NCBI GenBank assembly: GCA_004553625.1
Contig: SFKX01000002.1
Location: 62,001 to 126,000 of the forward strand
Direction of reading: 5' to 3'
DNA: 64,000 nucleotides
From: Clostridiales bacterium
Lineage (GTDB): Bacteria > Bacillota_A > Clostridia > Oscillospirales > Oscillospiraceae
Under the pieces are notes generated by a model. The model ran no database searches. It was not told the origin of the DNA and worked only from the letters and a program-made list of their open reading frames with translations. The stretch's first letter is position 1; each line of letters opens with the position of its first letter. The translations under genes were made by a program, and so were the position numbers. Positions 1 through 7,210 of the stretch are shown here, piece by piece.

Positions 1-1679
1 AGCGCACAGTCGAAATCCAGGTCTACGCCTGCCTCGATGAGCTGTGTGCTGACGCAGACGACTCGCGAGCGTCCATCGTCAAGCAGCGCCTGAATTTCGC
101 AAAGCAGCTCGCTCCTGTGCCTCGGGCAGAGCCGGGTCGTGAGGCAGAAGATGCGCACATCGCCGCCGAGCCGCTCCTTCAGCTCATCGTACAGCCTGAC
201 CGCTCCGGATTTCGTGTTCATCACGGCCAAAACGCTGCGGTGTTCGTCGGACAGGCCGCTTACCAGCTCTGCCAGCTCGGGTATGCTGACCGCGCCGCCC
301 CTGCAGCGGCTGGCGTCGCAGCGGACGCGCTTGAGCTTTTCAAACAGCAGAGGATAGTCCGGGATGATGTCGCAGCCCTCTGAAAGCCTGAGCGGGTGCT
401 TGAGTCCGCCCAGCGCGGGCTGGGTGGCCGTGCACAGCACCACGACGCAGCCGAACAGCTCCGCAAGGGTGTTGACGGCGAGGTTAAAGAGGTACGTGTG
501 CCTGAGCGGCAGGGCCTGTATCTCGTCAAACAGCAGCACGGAACCGGGCAGCGCTGCCAGCCTGCGCACGTTCTGCCGCGGTGCGGCAAAGAGCGTGTCC
601 AGCAGCTGGGCCATGGTGGTGCAAACGACAGGCGCGCCCTCCCATCGGCTGCTCCTGGCAAGGTAAAGCGGCTCTTCCGCGCCGGTGTCGGCTATGAAAT
701 CCGAGTGGTGCTCAAGCACATACTCGATGCCAAGCGCCTCGCGGATGCGCTCCGCGTTTTGGCCTGTTATTGACTTGTAGGGTGCAAAGTAGAATATGTG
801 CCGTGCGTTGATGCCCTGCGCCGCCCTGAGGCAGAAACGCAGGCCCGCATAGGTCTTGCCCGCGCCCGTGGGCAGACAGAGCCTGTAGATCCCCGGCTTC
901 ACGCCGGCCCCGGCGTCCCGGCAGCGCTCAGAGAGCTCACGCCGCAGGGCATCTATGGGGTGCCTCTCTGGCAGAGCGCTAATGTGCGTCTCGGCCCTTT
1001 CGGCAAGCTCTGCCCAGAGCTGCGCCCTGGCCTCACCACAGTCACGCTTTGGGAGCGGCTGCCCGTCCATAAAGCAGGCCGTGTCCGTCCAGTCGGCGTC
1101 CACAAGAGCACTGAAAAGCAGGCGCTGTACAAAACCGCGGGCAAACTCGCGCTGCGCCGGATCGGAGTCAAAGCGCCTCAGCGACTGGTGGAGAGCCTTC
1201 GCTTCCTCCGCAGCCTGGTCGAGCAGCTCCAGGGCCTCGGCCTCCGGCAGCACATCGGCGAAAAAGCGCCGGACGCTCTCCTCGTAATGCTCCTTAGCGT
1301 CATCTGAGCTTATGCGGTCGCGCCAGCTCTCGTGGCCGAGAGGCGAGATCATGTCGCACCTGCAGCCGTGGTGGCAGCCGACGGCGAGCGCCGCCATCTG
1401 GGCGGCAAGATATTTGCTGCTCTTCCCAGCTTGCCCCTTTTCCAGCAGCCAGCGCATACCGGCGGAGGAATGGTTTACCCGTTTGTCGGATTCGCCGCGG
1501 ACGCGTCTCTGACAGTCGAGTGCCCCCTTGCCCAAATCGTGTATTAACCCAGTGAGATACCCCAGCTTCTCCAGTCTGACCTCCGCGCAGACCTCAGAGC
1601 AGAGCCGCGCCACATTTTTGCTGTGCTCCGTAAGAGACTGTTCGGCGTCGCTGCCCTCTATCCTGTGTGCAATAAGCAG
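1..1679 (-). CDS. cas3: CRISPR-associated helicase/nuclease Cas3 (3' end off window)
   Basis: Cas3 unwinds and degrades target DNA recruited by Cascade in type I CRISPR systems. About 560 residues are visible in one uninterrupted frame. The N-terminal HD nuclease domain shows IHDLGK (near residue 48) and a later CHHG motif. The SF2 helicase follows with PTGAGKTYAG (Walker A), LLFDEIQALP (DExH box), CTATQP (motif III) and VSTQLIEAGVDLDF (motif VI) at the window edge. HD fused to helicase, and the transcription direction, fit type I-C, where cas5, cas8c and cas7 would follow to the left of position 1. The expected N-terminus M-L-I-A-H is encoded by CTG at 1679, nine bases after a GAGG core. The nearest ATG (1687) is in another frame. 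So either CTG initiates or a four-base duplication has damaged the start. A second, broken cas3 lies at 20283-21658 and is clearly divergent in sequence. Confidence 0.9.
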   Translation of the reverse strand, partial: MLIAHRIEGSDAEQSLTEHSKNVARLCSEVCAEVRLEKLGYLTGLIHDLGKGALDCQRRVRGESDKRVNHSSAGMRWLLEKGQAGKSSKYLAAQMAALAVGCHHGCRCDMISPLGHESWRDRISSDDAKEHYEESVRRFFADVLPEAEALELLDQAAEEAKALHQSLRRFDSDPAQREFARGFVQRLLFSALVDADWTDTACFMDGQPLPKRDCGEARAQLWAELAERAETHISALPERHPIDALRRELSERCRDAGAGVKPGIYRLCLPTGAGKTYAGLRFCLRAAQGINARHIFYFAPYKSITGQNAERIREALGIEYVLEHHSDFIADTGAEEPLYLARSSRWEGAPVVCTTMAQLLDTLFAAPRQNVRRLAALPGSVLLFDEIQALPLRHTYLFNLAVNTLAELFGCVVVLCTATQPALGGLKHPLRLSEGCDIIPDYPLLFEKLKRVRCDASRCRGGAVSIPELAELVSGLSDEHRSVLAVMNTKSGAVRLYDELKERLGGDVRIFCLTTRLCPRHRSELLCEIQALLDDGRSRVVCVSTQLIEAGVDLDFDCA

Positions 1680-1832
1680 TCAGCATCACCTCGTATTTGT
1701 TTTAATGTTATTGCAATAATTATGATACCAAGATGAGGCAATGTCAAGCTAAATCTGGAAATGCAAAGTGTCTTTGCGTTATTGCCATGATGGCTATAAA
1801 ATGATAAAATGAAATGCACTCGCAGAGTGCTT

Positions 1833-1863
1833 GTCGTGCTGACTCAGGCACGTGGATTGAAAT
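1833..1863 (+). CRISPR. Orphan type I-C-like CRISPR repeat
   Basis: A 31-nt sequence begins GTCGTGC and ends GGCACGTGGATTGAAAT, the hallmark 3' end of type I-C repeats. It has an internal imperfect stem (CGTGC with GCACG, extended by TGA with TCA around a bulge). No second copy lies within a repeat-spacer distance, so this is a solitary repeat. It sits about 150 bp upstream of the cas3 start, whereas arrays are normally downstream of cas2. It may be the relic of an array deleted down to one repeat, or a CRISPR-derived regulatory RNA. Confidence 0.62.
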
Positions 1864-1946
1864 GTTTTCATGTTCTTGCGCAAAAAAGCGGCAGCCGGCA
1901 GATCCGGCTGCTGTCTTTTTACTCTCATCGAATCGAGGCAAAACGA

Positions 1947-2363
1947 ATGACAGAAGTGGTCGCGGCCCTCATTTGGGAGGGCGGGAGGTTCATGATATGC
2001 CAGCGCCCGGCGCATAAGGCGCGGGGGCTGCTGTGGGAGTTCGTGGGCGGCAAGGTCGAACCGGGCGAGACGAAGGAGTAGGCCCTCGTGCGCGAGTGCC
2101 GCGAGGAGCTCGGCATCACCGTCGCCGTCGGGGATGTGTTCACTGAGGTCACGCACGTCTATCCCGACCTCACCGTGCACCTCACGCTCTTTGACGCCCG
2201 CATAGCCGAAGGCAAGCCGCAGCTGCTCGAGCACAAGAACCTGCGCTGGATAACGCCGGACGAAATCGGCAGCTACGGCTTCTGCCCGGCGGACGAGGCG
2301 ATACTGAAGAAGATAAAGGAGCGAGGCATGGACACCGGGTGCCTGGCCGGGCACGAAACATAG
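1947..2363 (+). pseudogene. NUDIX hydrolase (MutT-like), amber-interrupted
   Basis: This would encode a (deoxy)nucleoside triphosphate pyrophosphohydrolase. The frame runs 139 codons, but codon 45 is TAG (2079-2081). It falls inside the Nudix box, between GGKVEPGETKE and ALVRECREELGI. The paralogue at 21947 has CAG (Gln) at the same place and is otherwise about 90% identical in protein, so a single C-to-T change created the stop. Everything else in the box (G, E, RE..EE.G) is intact. Upstream homology with the paralogue starts only about 20 bases before the ATG. Readthrough by a suppressor tRNA would restore the protein, but plain inactivation is more likely. Confidence 0.85.
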
Positions 2364-2387
2364 GGATGCGAAGATCAATATCGACTA

Positions 2388-2432
2388 TGTCGCGTTTCAC
2401 GACACCGTCAGCAAAAATAAAAGGTCGCAAAA
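2388..2432 (+). repeat. Shared hairpin segment, copy 1 (cut short)
   Basis: These 45 bases match 23494-23538 nearly exactly. They contain the right arm of one hairpin (CGACACCG) and the left arm AAAAGGTCGC of the recurring GGTCGC hairpin. The right arm of that second hairpin is absent here because homology ends after AAAA, which marks a rearrangement breakpoint. It lies downstream of the NUDIX pseudogene, just as the other copy lies downstream of the NUDIX/HNH pair. Confidence 0.75.
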
Positions 2433-2501
2433 TGGTAGCTACTCATAAAAAAGTAGCGACAATCAACTGAAACAGGGTAGTTGCCATGCGGATTGCGACA
2501 G

Positions 2502-2540
2502 AAAGCGGGCAAGAGGTCAAAACTTCTTGCCCGCTTTTCC
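2502..2540. terminator. Strong bidirectional hairpin terminator
   Basis: A long stem pairs AAAGCGGGCAAGA (2502-2514) with TCTTGCCCGCTTTT (2525-2538), around a short loop. It has T residues on the plus-strand 3' side and A residues on the 5' side, so it can terminate from either direction. It stands between the NUDIX pseudogene and the insertion sequence and belongs to no intact gene nearby. Confidence 0.8.
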
Positions 2541-2623
2541 TTATGATGCATGGAATGATAGAACGGCATTTTTCCACTTTCGAGGGTTAAGATATTGCTT
2601 ATCCTGTTTCTGTCCTCTACAGT

Positions 2624-3671
2624 GTAGGTTTGTCAAACATATTGGACAGTGAACTCTGATGGAGAAAGCCAGTCTAAAGGTCTCATAGGGAAGTTGTTGG
2701 AGCGGCGGGTGTGGACGGCGAGCTATTTCGCAAAGTCATCCAGAGAATAAAAACTGTGACATGAATAGAAGCGTTTCTGATCCTCCCGGTGGCTGCGCTC
2801 CACTTTGCCGTTGTGGCGGGGCGTGTAGGGGCGTATGAGTTTGTGCCGGATGCCCAGCGTGGCCGCAGCGGCTTCAAACAGGGTGGGCAGATCCCGCCTG
2901 CTGTTGGAAAAACGGTTTGTAAACTCAAAACCGTTGTCGGTCTGTACGCACCCTACGCGGATGCCCCGGCGTGCATACCACTTGAACAACCTTTTCAGGA
3001 AGTCGGCAGAGGAATATGTACTCTGCTCTGAGTAGGCAGCCAGGAAGCGCAGGCGGGTGAACTCGTCAATGGCGGTGTATTGGAACAGGCGCAGTTCCGG
3101 GTCCGCAATACACCTGCGGGGCACCACCTTCACGTCCACCTGTACCCGCTGGCCGGGATAGGTCATTTGCTCGTAGGGTTTGGGCTTGTATGTCTTTTTC
3201 TTTTCAGCCGCAGGAAACAGCCCCAATTTGCGCATTACGCGGAACAGGCTCTCCGGGCGGCGGGTATAGCCCCTCTGCCGCAGACGGTGCCACAGTTCCA
3301 CCATTCCCAAGTCTGGGTTGCGGCGGCGCATATCCCGGATCAGCTTCAGTTCCGCCTCTGTGTGCTGGTTGGGATGGCTGTGGGGACGTCTGGACTGGCA
3401 GGACAGGGACTGCACAGTTCCATCCCAGCGGTTTTTCCAGAAGTAGATGTACGACCGGCTCTTTTTGTACTTCCGGCTGGCACGGCTCACGCCGTATTTC
3501 TCCGCGTACTTCATCAGGGATTGCCGATATGCCATGTCCTGTGTTATACTCTTGCGCATGAAGGATATGTCCCCCTCTCGTCAAGTTGTGGTCTGCAACT
3601 CCAACTATAACCGATGAGGCCTTATCCTTCATCCTTTTTATTTGACTGTCCAATATGTATTGTAATCCTAC
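2624..3671 (-). mobile_element. IS481-type insertion sequence
   Basis: The element of about 1.05 kb has imperfect terminal inverted repeats of 27 bp, each starting GTAGG and containing CATATTGGACAGT. It is flanked by AGT on both sides (2621-2623 and 3672-3674), a possible 3-bp target duplication. It holds one transposase gene whose last codons overlap the left inverted repeat. The right end abuts the duplicated rhaD-downstream segment (3676-3872), so the element inserted into that piece of DNA. Confidence 0.75.
2633..3559 (-). pseudogene. IS481-family DDE transposase with late amber codon
   Basis: This would cut and join the insertion sequence ends. An N-terminal helix-turn-helix region (KYGVSRASRKYKKSRSYIY) is followed by an RNase H-fold DDE core, with D in VQVDVKVV, D in TDNGFEFT and E in HNGKVERSHRE. 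The reading frame is interrupted by TAG at 2724-2726, after 278 codons (…LDDFAK). In the same frame it then continues for 30 codons (LAVHTRRSN…WLSPSEFTVQYV) to a TGA inside the inverted repeat. From memory of the family, the usual residue at the stop is Gln, so CAG to TAG again. All three catalytic acids lie before the stop, so a 278-residue product might retain activity. Confidence 0.85.
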
Positions 3672-3767
3672 AGTGGGTTGTCATATATTGCTTGGGAGCA
3701 TGCCAATTTGTATGGCCTGAATTTGTGCAACAAGTAAGATTATTACAATGAGGTAAAAATTTTCCGC

Positions 3768-3872
3768 TCAGTCGTTCAAAAAGACCTCGTTCAGTTTAAC
3801 GCCGAAGCTTTGGGCTATGGCGCGGAGGTTTTTGTCTCTGATGGTCTGGCGGATCTGGCCCTGGTCGGCGGA
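3768..3872 (-). pseudogene. 3' fragment of a second rhaD
   Basis: The last 34 codons of a rhamnulose-1-phosphate aldolase-like gene are present (QIRQTIRDKNLRAIAQSFG… ending NEVFLND). They align with the C-terminus of the intact RhaD at 61414-62241. The match continues past the stop for about 90 bases (3676-3767) with the sequence downstream of the intact gene. The copy is therefore a DNA duplication or relic and not just a similar domain. Differences are scattered at roughly 15%, so it is not recent. Everything upstream of the last 34 codons is missing. Confidence 0.85.
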
Positions 3873-4066
3873 GCCATGACTCTGCGCCTATTGGCGCGGC
3901 GTCAAGCAGAGGCTTGCAGACGGCAAAAAGCCCGTGAAGAGTAGACAGCTCCCTGGCCGGTGTGCAAGACTGCCTGGGATGTCTGCTCTTCTCTTTTGTC
4001 TATTCGCTTCTTCAATTCTTCAAGGCAATGAGCCTCAGGCGATCTACTTCGCTCAGTGACTTGAAG

Positions 4067-4267
4067 GGCGCCGGAGCCGGCTTTGAGGACACGATGTTCC
4101 CGGAGGGGCTGGAACTCGTCCATCCCCGCTACGCCATCGAACGGCGCAACGGCTGGATGCTCGAGCGCTCGGATTATTTCGTGACCTATGTGCATCACGG
4201 CTGAGGCGGCGCGGCAAAGTTCGCCGCGTTGGCCGAGAAGCAGGGGAAGTGGATGATACAATTGTGA
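4067..4267 (+). pseudogene. Fragment of a SLOG-like (DUF1273-type) protein
   Basis: The reading frame resembles the C-terminal half of small nucleotide-binding SLOG-fold proteins: PRYAIERRNGWMLERSDYFVTYV, then a GGAAKF…LAEKQGKW segment. A TGA stop (4202-4204) separates HHG from GGAAKF, where family members carry Trp, so TGG became TGA. No N-terminal half or start codon is present. The identification rests on memory of the family and is moderate. The gene is clearly dead. Confidence 0.5.
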
Positions 4268-4403
4268 CGAATGTATTTTTTCAAGTTTACTCATCAGCAC
4301 AAAACGATACCGCTCAACTCTGGAGTGCTTACAGCAGCGCCAGAGAGAAACGCTATCCCAAGCGTGAGGCTGTTTTGAAGCTGCTGGAGAATATGTGAAA
4401 TTT

Positions 4404-4428
4404 GGTACGTTCCAAATTGGAACGCACC
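4404..4428. promoter_or_regulatory. 25-bp palindrome, operator-like
   Basis: GGT-n-CGTTCCAA is mirrored by TTGGAACG-n-ACC around a central A. A symmetrical site of this kind is typical of a dimeric regulator. No promoter or intact gene adjoins it, so its regulated gene may have been lost. It sits 12 bp before a GGTCGC-family hairpin. Confidence 0.4.
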
Positions 4429-4440
4429 TTGGTAAACAGC

Positions 4441-4465
4441 AAAAGGTCGCGGCATGCGACCTTTT
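4441..4465. terminator. GGTCGC hairpin, copy 2
   Basis: AAAAGGTCGC pairs with GCGACCTTTT around a 5-base loop, followed by further T-rich sequence. It looks like a factor-independent terminator usable in both directions. It is one of at least five related hairpins in the window (also near 2420, 11990, 23525 and 24157), all at edges of mosaic segments. Confidence 0.7.
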
Positions 4466-4611
4466 CTGTTATATGTTCTGATGCCAACGGCGCATCGATC
4501 CCCCGCCAAAAACACCGTGCCGCCATGCTCCCTTCCTGAGCATGTTGGGTGAGTGTCCGGACACGGACATTGCGGCTTTCAGACCGGCGAGTGCGTTTAT
4601 TCTGTCCTAGA

Positions 4612-4710
4612 AACACTAATTTTCTCCCTACGAGGGGCATCTGCGTCTCCGACATCTGCTCCGCATACGTCTGGTAATTTCAATTCTCGCCCCGTGTGGG
4701 GGCGTCTGCG
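4612..4710 (-). CRISPR. Two degenerate CRISPR-like repeats, one spacer
   Basis: Read on the minus strand, 4710-4678 gives a G/C-rich stem (GACGCCCCC…GGGGCG) ending GAGAATTGAAAT, close to the type I-C repeat shape. A second, more degenerate copy begins 64 bases further on (ACGCAGATGCCCC…). That period fits a repeat of about 33 nt plus a spacer. The sequence beyond the last copy (AGTGTTT…) is shared with the single copy at 18977-19013. This could be the trailer end of a dead array, or a dispersed palindromic repeat that merely resembles one. Confidence 0.4.
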
Positions 4711-4713
4711 CCG

Positions 4714-4740
4714 GTTTCTTTGGGCAAGCACCAAAGAAAC
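4714..4740. repeat. Inverted repeat GTTTCTTTGG/CCAAAGAAAC
   Basis: A perfect 10-bp stem with a 7-base loop directly follows the CRISPR-like repeats. It lacks a T-run on either strand, so it is not an obvious terminator. It belongs to the gene-free stretch 4466-5092, which otherwise contains only one small coding relic. Confidence 0.5.
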
Positions 4741-4808
4741 GGTGTCGAAAGGCAGCAGGAGGTAAAGACCACTGCCCAATGTAAAGGCGCACACGTGTCT
4801 GCTCCGGC

Positions 4809-4943
4809 GACTGGCTCTGCGACCTCCACTACCGCACGGGCGAGCTGGAGTAGCTCGTCAACACCGGCCTGCCCGTTTTCGTCCCGAACATGAACCGGGG
4901 TTGCTTTCTCGAATACTGCCTCGGCTTCAACAGCGGCAGCTAA
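4809..4943 (+). pseudogene. Unrecognised coding relic with amber codon
   Basis: A frame of 44 codons reads DWLCDLHYRTGELE, then TAG, then LVNTGLPVFVPNMNRG…GFNSGS before TAA. Composition and periodicity look like protein coding, but no start codon or ribosome binding site is present and I do not recognise the family. The amber codon follows GELE, where CAG would be a natural ancestor. Confidence 0.3.
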
Positions 4944-5092
4944 ATAGACAGCGAGGCGCGGTTTGACAGCGGGGAGGTTGCCCGGATGGCGGTCTGCACA
5001 CCGCAAAAGCAAGTGACGCAAAAAAGACTAAGGTGCCCACTTCAGATGTAGCGGACACCAATGCATCTTTGGTTGGAATGAGCTTGAAATAC

Positions 5093-5124
5093 AGAAACGG
5101 CCCGGCTCTATGATGGGCCGGGCC
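5093..5124 (-). terminator. Terminator of the SorC/PHP operon
   Basis: GGCCCGGC (5099-5106) pairs with GCCGGGCC (5117-5124). On the minus strand the stem is followed by GTTTCTGTATTTC, giving a moderate T-run. It lies just past the stop of the SorC-family regulator gene. Confidence 0.75.
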
Positions 5125-5135
5125 CGGTGTATGGC

Positions 5136-6131
5136 TCATTCGCCATATGCCGGTACGCCGCCGCCTATGTCGTACAGAGCCCTGGCGAGGGCACTGTCGA
5201 TAATGAGTACGTCTGCCAGTTGGCCCCTAAGCGCTGCCTTGAGCGTGTGGGATTTTTCGCACCCGGAAGCTACTATCAGCTTCCTGGGTATGCGAAGGTA
5301 GCTTTCCATGTCTATGGCAAGGGTGCGGGATACCAGCTCACTTTCACACTCCGTGCCGTTGCTGTCTATAAAGCGGAGCATCAGGTCCCCATAAGGTTGA
5401 TGCTTAACGAGCGCCGTGTATTCCCCCTCGGTGAGGTATGGCAGACGAGAGAGCGGGGAAGTGGGCCTGGGGTAGAAGGAACCTATACCACTGACAGACA
5501 AGCTGATGTTTTGGAAAAGGGAGAAGATGTGAGCCACCTCGCGCTGTCCGCGCAGAGCCTCAAGCTCCTGTGCGCTACCGAGCAGGCCGGGTGCTGAAAG
5601 GGAGTACTGTCTGCCGCCGAAGGCCATTGCTATCCGCTTGACCAGGGTGTTCACTTCAAACTTGCTGCTGCAGCAGCGGATGCTGCCGTGAAGAGTGACG
5701 AATGTGGCCTCGGTGCGCTGGCATGGGTTGAGATATTGAATAAGCTCATACATCGTGCCACCCCAGGCGATGCCAAGGATGTCCTCGGGCCGTATGATCC
5801 TCTGGACGTATCTTGCTCCCTCCAGGGCGACAGCCTTTTTCACCGTCATTGTGCTTTCGTCACCGCTCGGGTCCGGAGGCACAACGATGACCTCCTCCAA
5901 GCCATAGCACTCCCTGAGCTTACGCTCAAGCTCAAGACATTCCATATACGGACGGGGAATAACAAAGGATACAAGCCCGTCCTCCCTGGCCTTTTTGAGC
6001 AACCGGGACACGGTCGGAACCGATACGTCCAGCTGCTGGGCTATGCTTTTCTGCGAACAGCCCTCCAAATAGTAAAGGCTGGCTGCACGGAGCACTGCGC
6101 AGCGCGATTGGTTGAACACTTCGCTCTTCAT
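5136..6131 (-). CDS. SorC-family sugar-responsive transcriptional regulator
   Basis: A 331-residue regulator. The N-terminal helix-turn-helix (about residues 24-50, SQKSIAQQLDVSVPTVSRLLK) is followed by the phosphosugar-binding SorC effector domain to the end (GIAWGGTMYELIQ, LHGSI, SGIGS). The length is typical of the family. A GGAGGA site eight bases before the ATG fixes the start. It is the second gene after the PHP hydrolase (17-bp gap) and is transcribed away from the RuBisCO-like operon. The natural inference is that it controls that operon and itself in response to a phosphorylated intermediate of the same pathway. Confidence 0.88.
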   Translation of the reverse strand: MKSEVFNQSRCAVLRAASLYYLEGCSQKSIAQQLDVSVPTVSRLLKKAREDGLVSFVIPRPYMECLELERKLRECYGLEEVIVVPPDPSGDESTMTVKKAVALEGARYVQRIIRPEDILGIAWGGTMYELIQYLNPCQRTEATFVTLHGSIRCCSSKFEVNTLVKRIAMAFGGRQYSLSAPGLLGSAQELEALRGQREVAHIFSLFQNISLSVSGIGSFYPRPTSPLSRLPYLTEGEYTALVKHQPYGDLMLRFIDSNGTECESELVSRTLAIDMESYLRIPRKLIVASGCEKSHTLKAALRGQLADVLIIDSALARALYDIGGGVPAYGE

Positions 6132-6147
6132 GACTGCTTCCTCCGAT

Positions 6148-6972
6148 TCAGGTCCCTTGGATGGGGATCATGCGCGGGACCATAGCATCGTAGACGGCGA
6201 TGTAGCGGATGCCGGCATCCAGGGCGAGCTCGCAGGCCAGTTCGAAGCCCTGACCGGTCTGCTCCGGCAGGTGACTGTCGGAGCCGATGGTGACAAACTC
6301 GCCACCCAGCTCTGCGTAGCGCCTGAGCCAGCCCAGCTCCGGCCAGCGCCCGCGCAGTAGCGGGAAAGGCGAGGTGTTTATCTCGATGCATTTGCCGGAC
6401 TCTATTGCCAAGCGAAAGATTGCATCCAGTGCGTCCGGCGCGTATTCGTACCTGAGCTCAGCACTCTCCGCGCCAAGCCTTAGCCAGCCCTTGACGGGAA
6501 AGTCCACATGACCGACGCAGCTGTAACAGCTCACGTCCAGTCTCAGGAGCGCGGTGTACAGCTGTTCCAGATAGAGCCTGCACGCAGCGGGGAAGTCCAT
6601 GCCGCGATAAAAGTCTGGTTCAAACGGGTCAGTATCGCCAATGGCGTGCGCAGAGGCTATGACAAAGTCAAAGCCTCCCTCCGCCAGAACGCTGCGGAGT
6701 CTGAGGAAATCATCCTCGCCGCAGGTAACCCCTGCTTCGGCACCGAATTTGACCACGGGCAGGCCACTTCGCTGGCGCAACAGTTCCAGCTCGTCGCGGC
6801 AGGCGGAAAAATCTGTCTCAACACCGTTCCATTTACGCATACCGAACTCCATGTGGTCCGTTATGCAAATCTCATTCAGGCCCAGCTCCGCCGCCCGGAG
6901 CAGCTGCTGCTCCATAGGGGTACAGCAGTCGGGCGAGTGCGCCGTGTGTATGTGGTAATCGCAGCGGAACAT
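6148..6972 (-). CDS. PHP-domain phosphoesterase (HisJ/histidinol-phosphatase-like)
   Basis: A 274-residue metal-dependent hydrolase of the PHP fold. The metal ligands are all visible: HIH near residue 7, TDH at about 40, E in GAEAG, H in ASAHAIGD, H in GHVDF, and D and H in GSDSH near the C-terminus. Family members hydrolyse histidinol phosphate or other phosphomonoesters. No histidine genes are nearby, so a role in the divergent RuBisCO-like pathway is more likely than histidine synthesis. A GGAGG site precedes the ATG. It leads the two-gene operon with the SorC regulator. Confidence 0.82.
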   Translation of the reverse strand: MFRCDYHIHTAHSPDCCTPMEQQLLRAAELGLNEICITDHMEFGMRKWNGVETDFSACRDELELLRQRSGLPVVKFGAEAGVTCGEDDFLRLRSVLAEGGFDFVIASAHAIGDTDPFEPDFYRGMDFPAACRLYLEQLYTALLRLDVSCYSCVGHVDFPVKGWLRLGAESAELRYEYAPDALDAIFRLAIESGKCIEINTSPFPLLRGRWPELGWLRRYAELGGEFVTIGSDSHLPEQTGQGFELACELALDAGIRYIAVYDAMVPRMIPIQGT

Positions 6973-7118
6973 GCCTTACCTCCTTGCGGCCGCTGTTTGA
7001 GTGATGGCATACTGCGGCCATTTATTTCTATGATAACGGAAAAACCGCTCAAAGAAAATAGGGAGAATTTTTTCAATTCCAATATGTCATTTGTGCAATA
7101 TTGAAATTTTTTTACTTA

Positions 7119-7147
7119 TTGTAGTTTGACATTTATTCAAATATACT
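7119..7147 (+). promoter_or_regulatory. Predicted promoter of the RuBisCO-like operon
   Basis: TTGTAG and TATACT are separated by 17 bases, about 65 bp before the first ATG. An alternative -35 (TTGACA) overlaps the spacer. The AT-rich divergent region (6973-7210) is where a SorC-family operator would be expected. The elements GTCATTTGTGC and GACATTTATTC there are similar but do not form a clear palindrome. Confidence 0.5.
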
Positions 7148-7210
7148 GAATTTGCCCGACAGCCAAAACAGGTGAAAAGGCGCAACAAGATATGAACGGA
7201 GGCAGAGCCA

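Noticed and set aside
798..1307. Long plus-strand open frame opposite cas3
   Set aside because: It is the antisense of the Cas3 HD/helicase region; GC-rich coding DNA leaves the opposite strand open, and the frame has no ribosome binding site or known motif.
1947..2363. General reassignment of TAG to Gln in this genome
   Set aside because: ptsI, the GatZ-like gene and the response regulator end in TAG at natural C-termini, with the ptsI stop running into the HPr ribosome binding site. Local suppression is kept only as a weak hypothesis.
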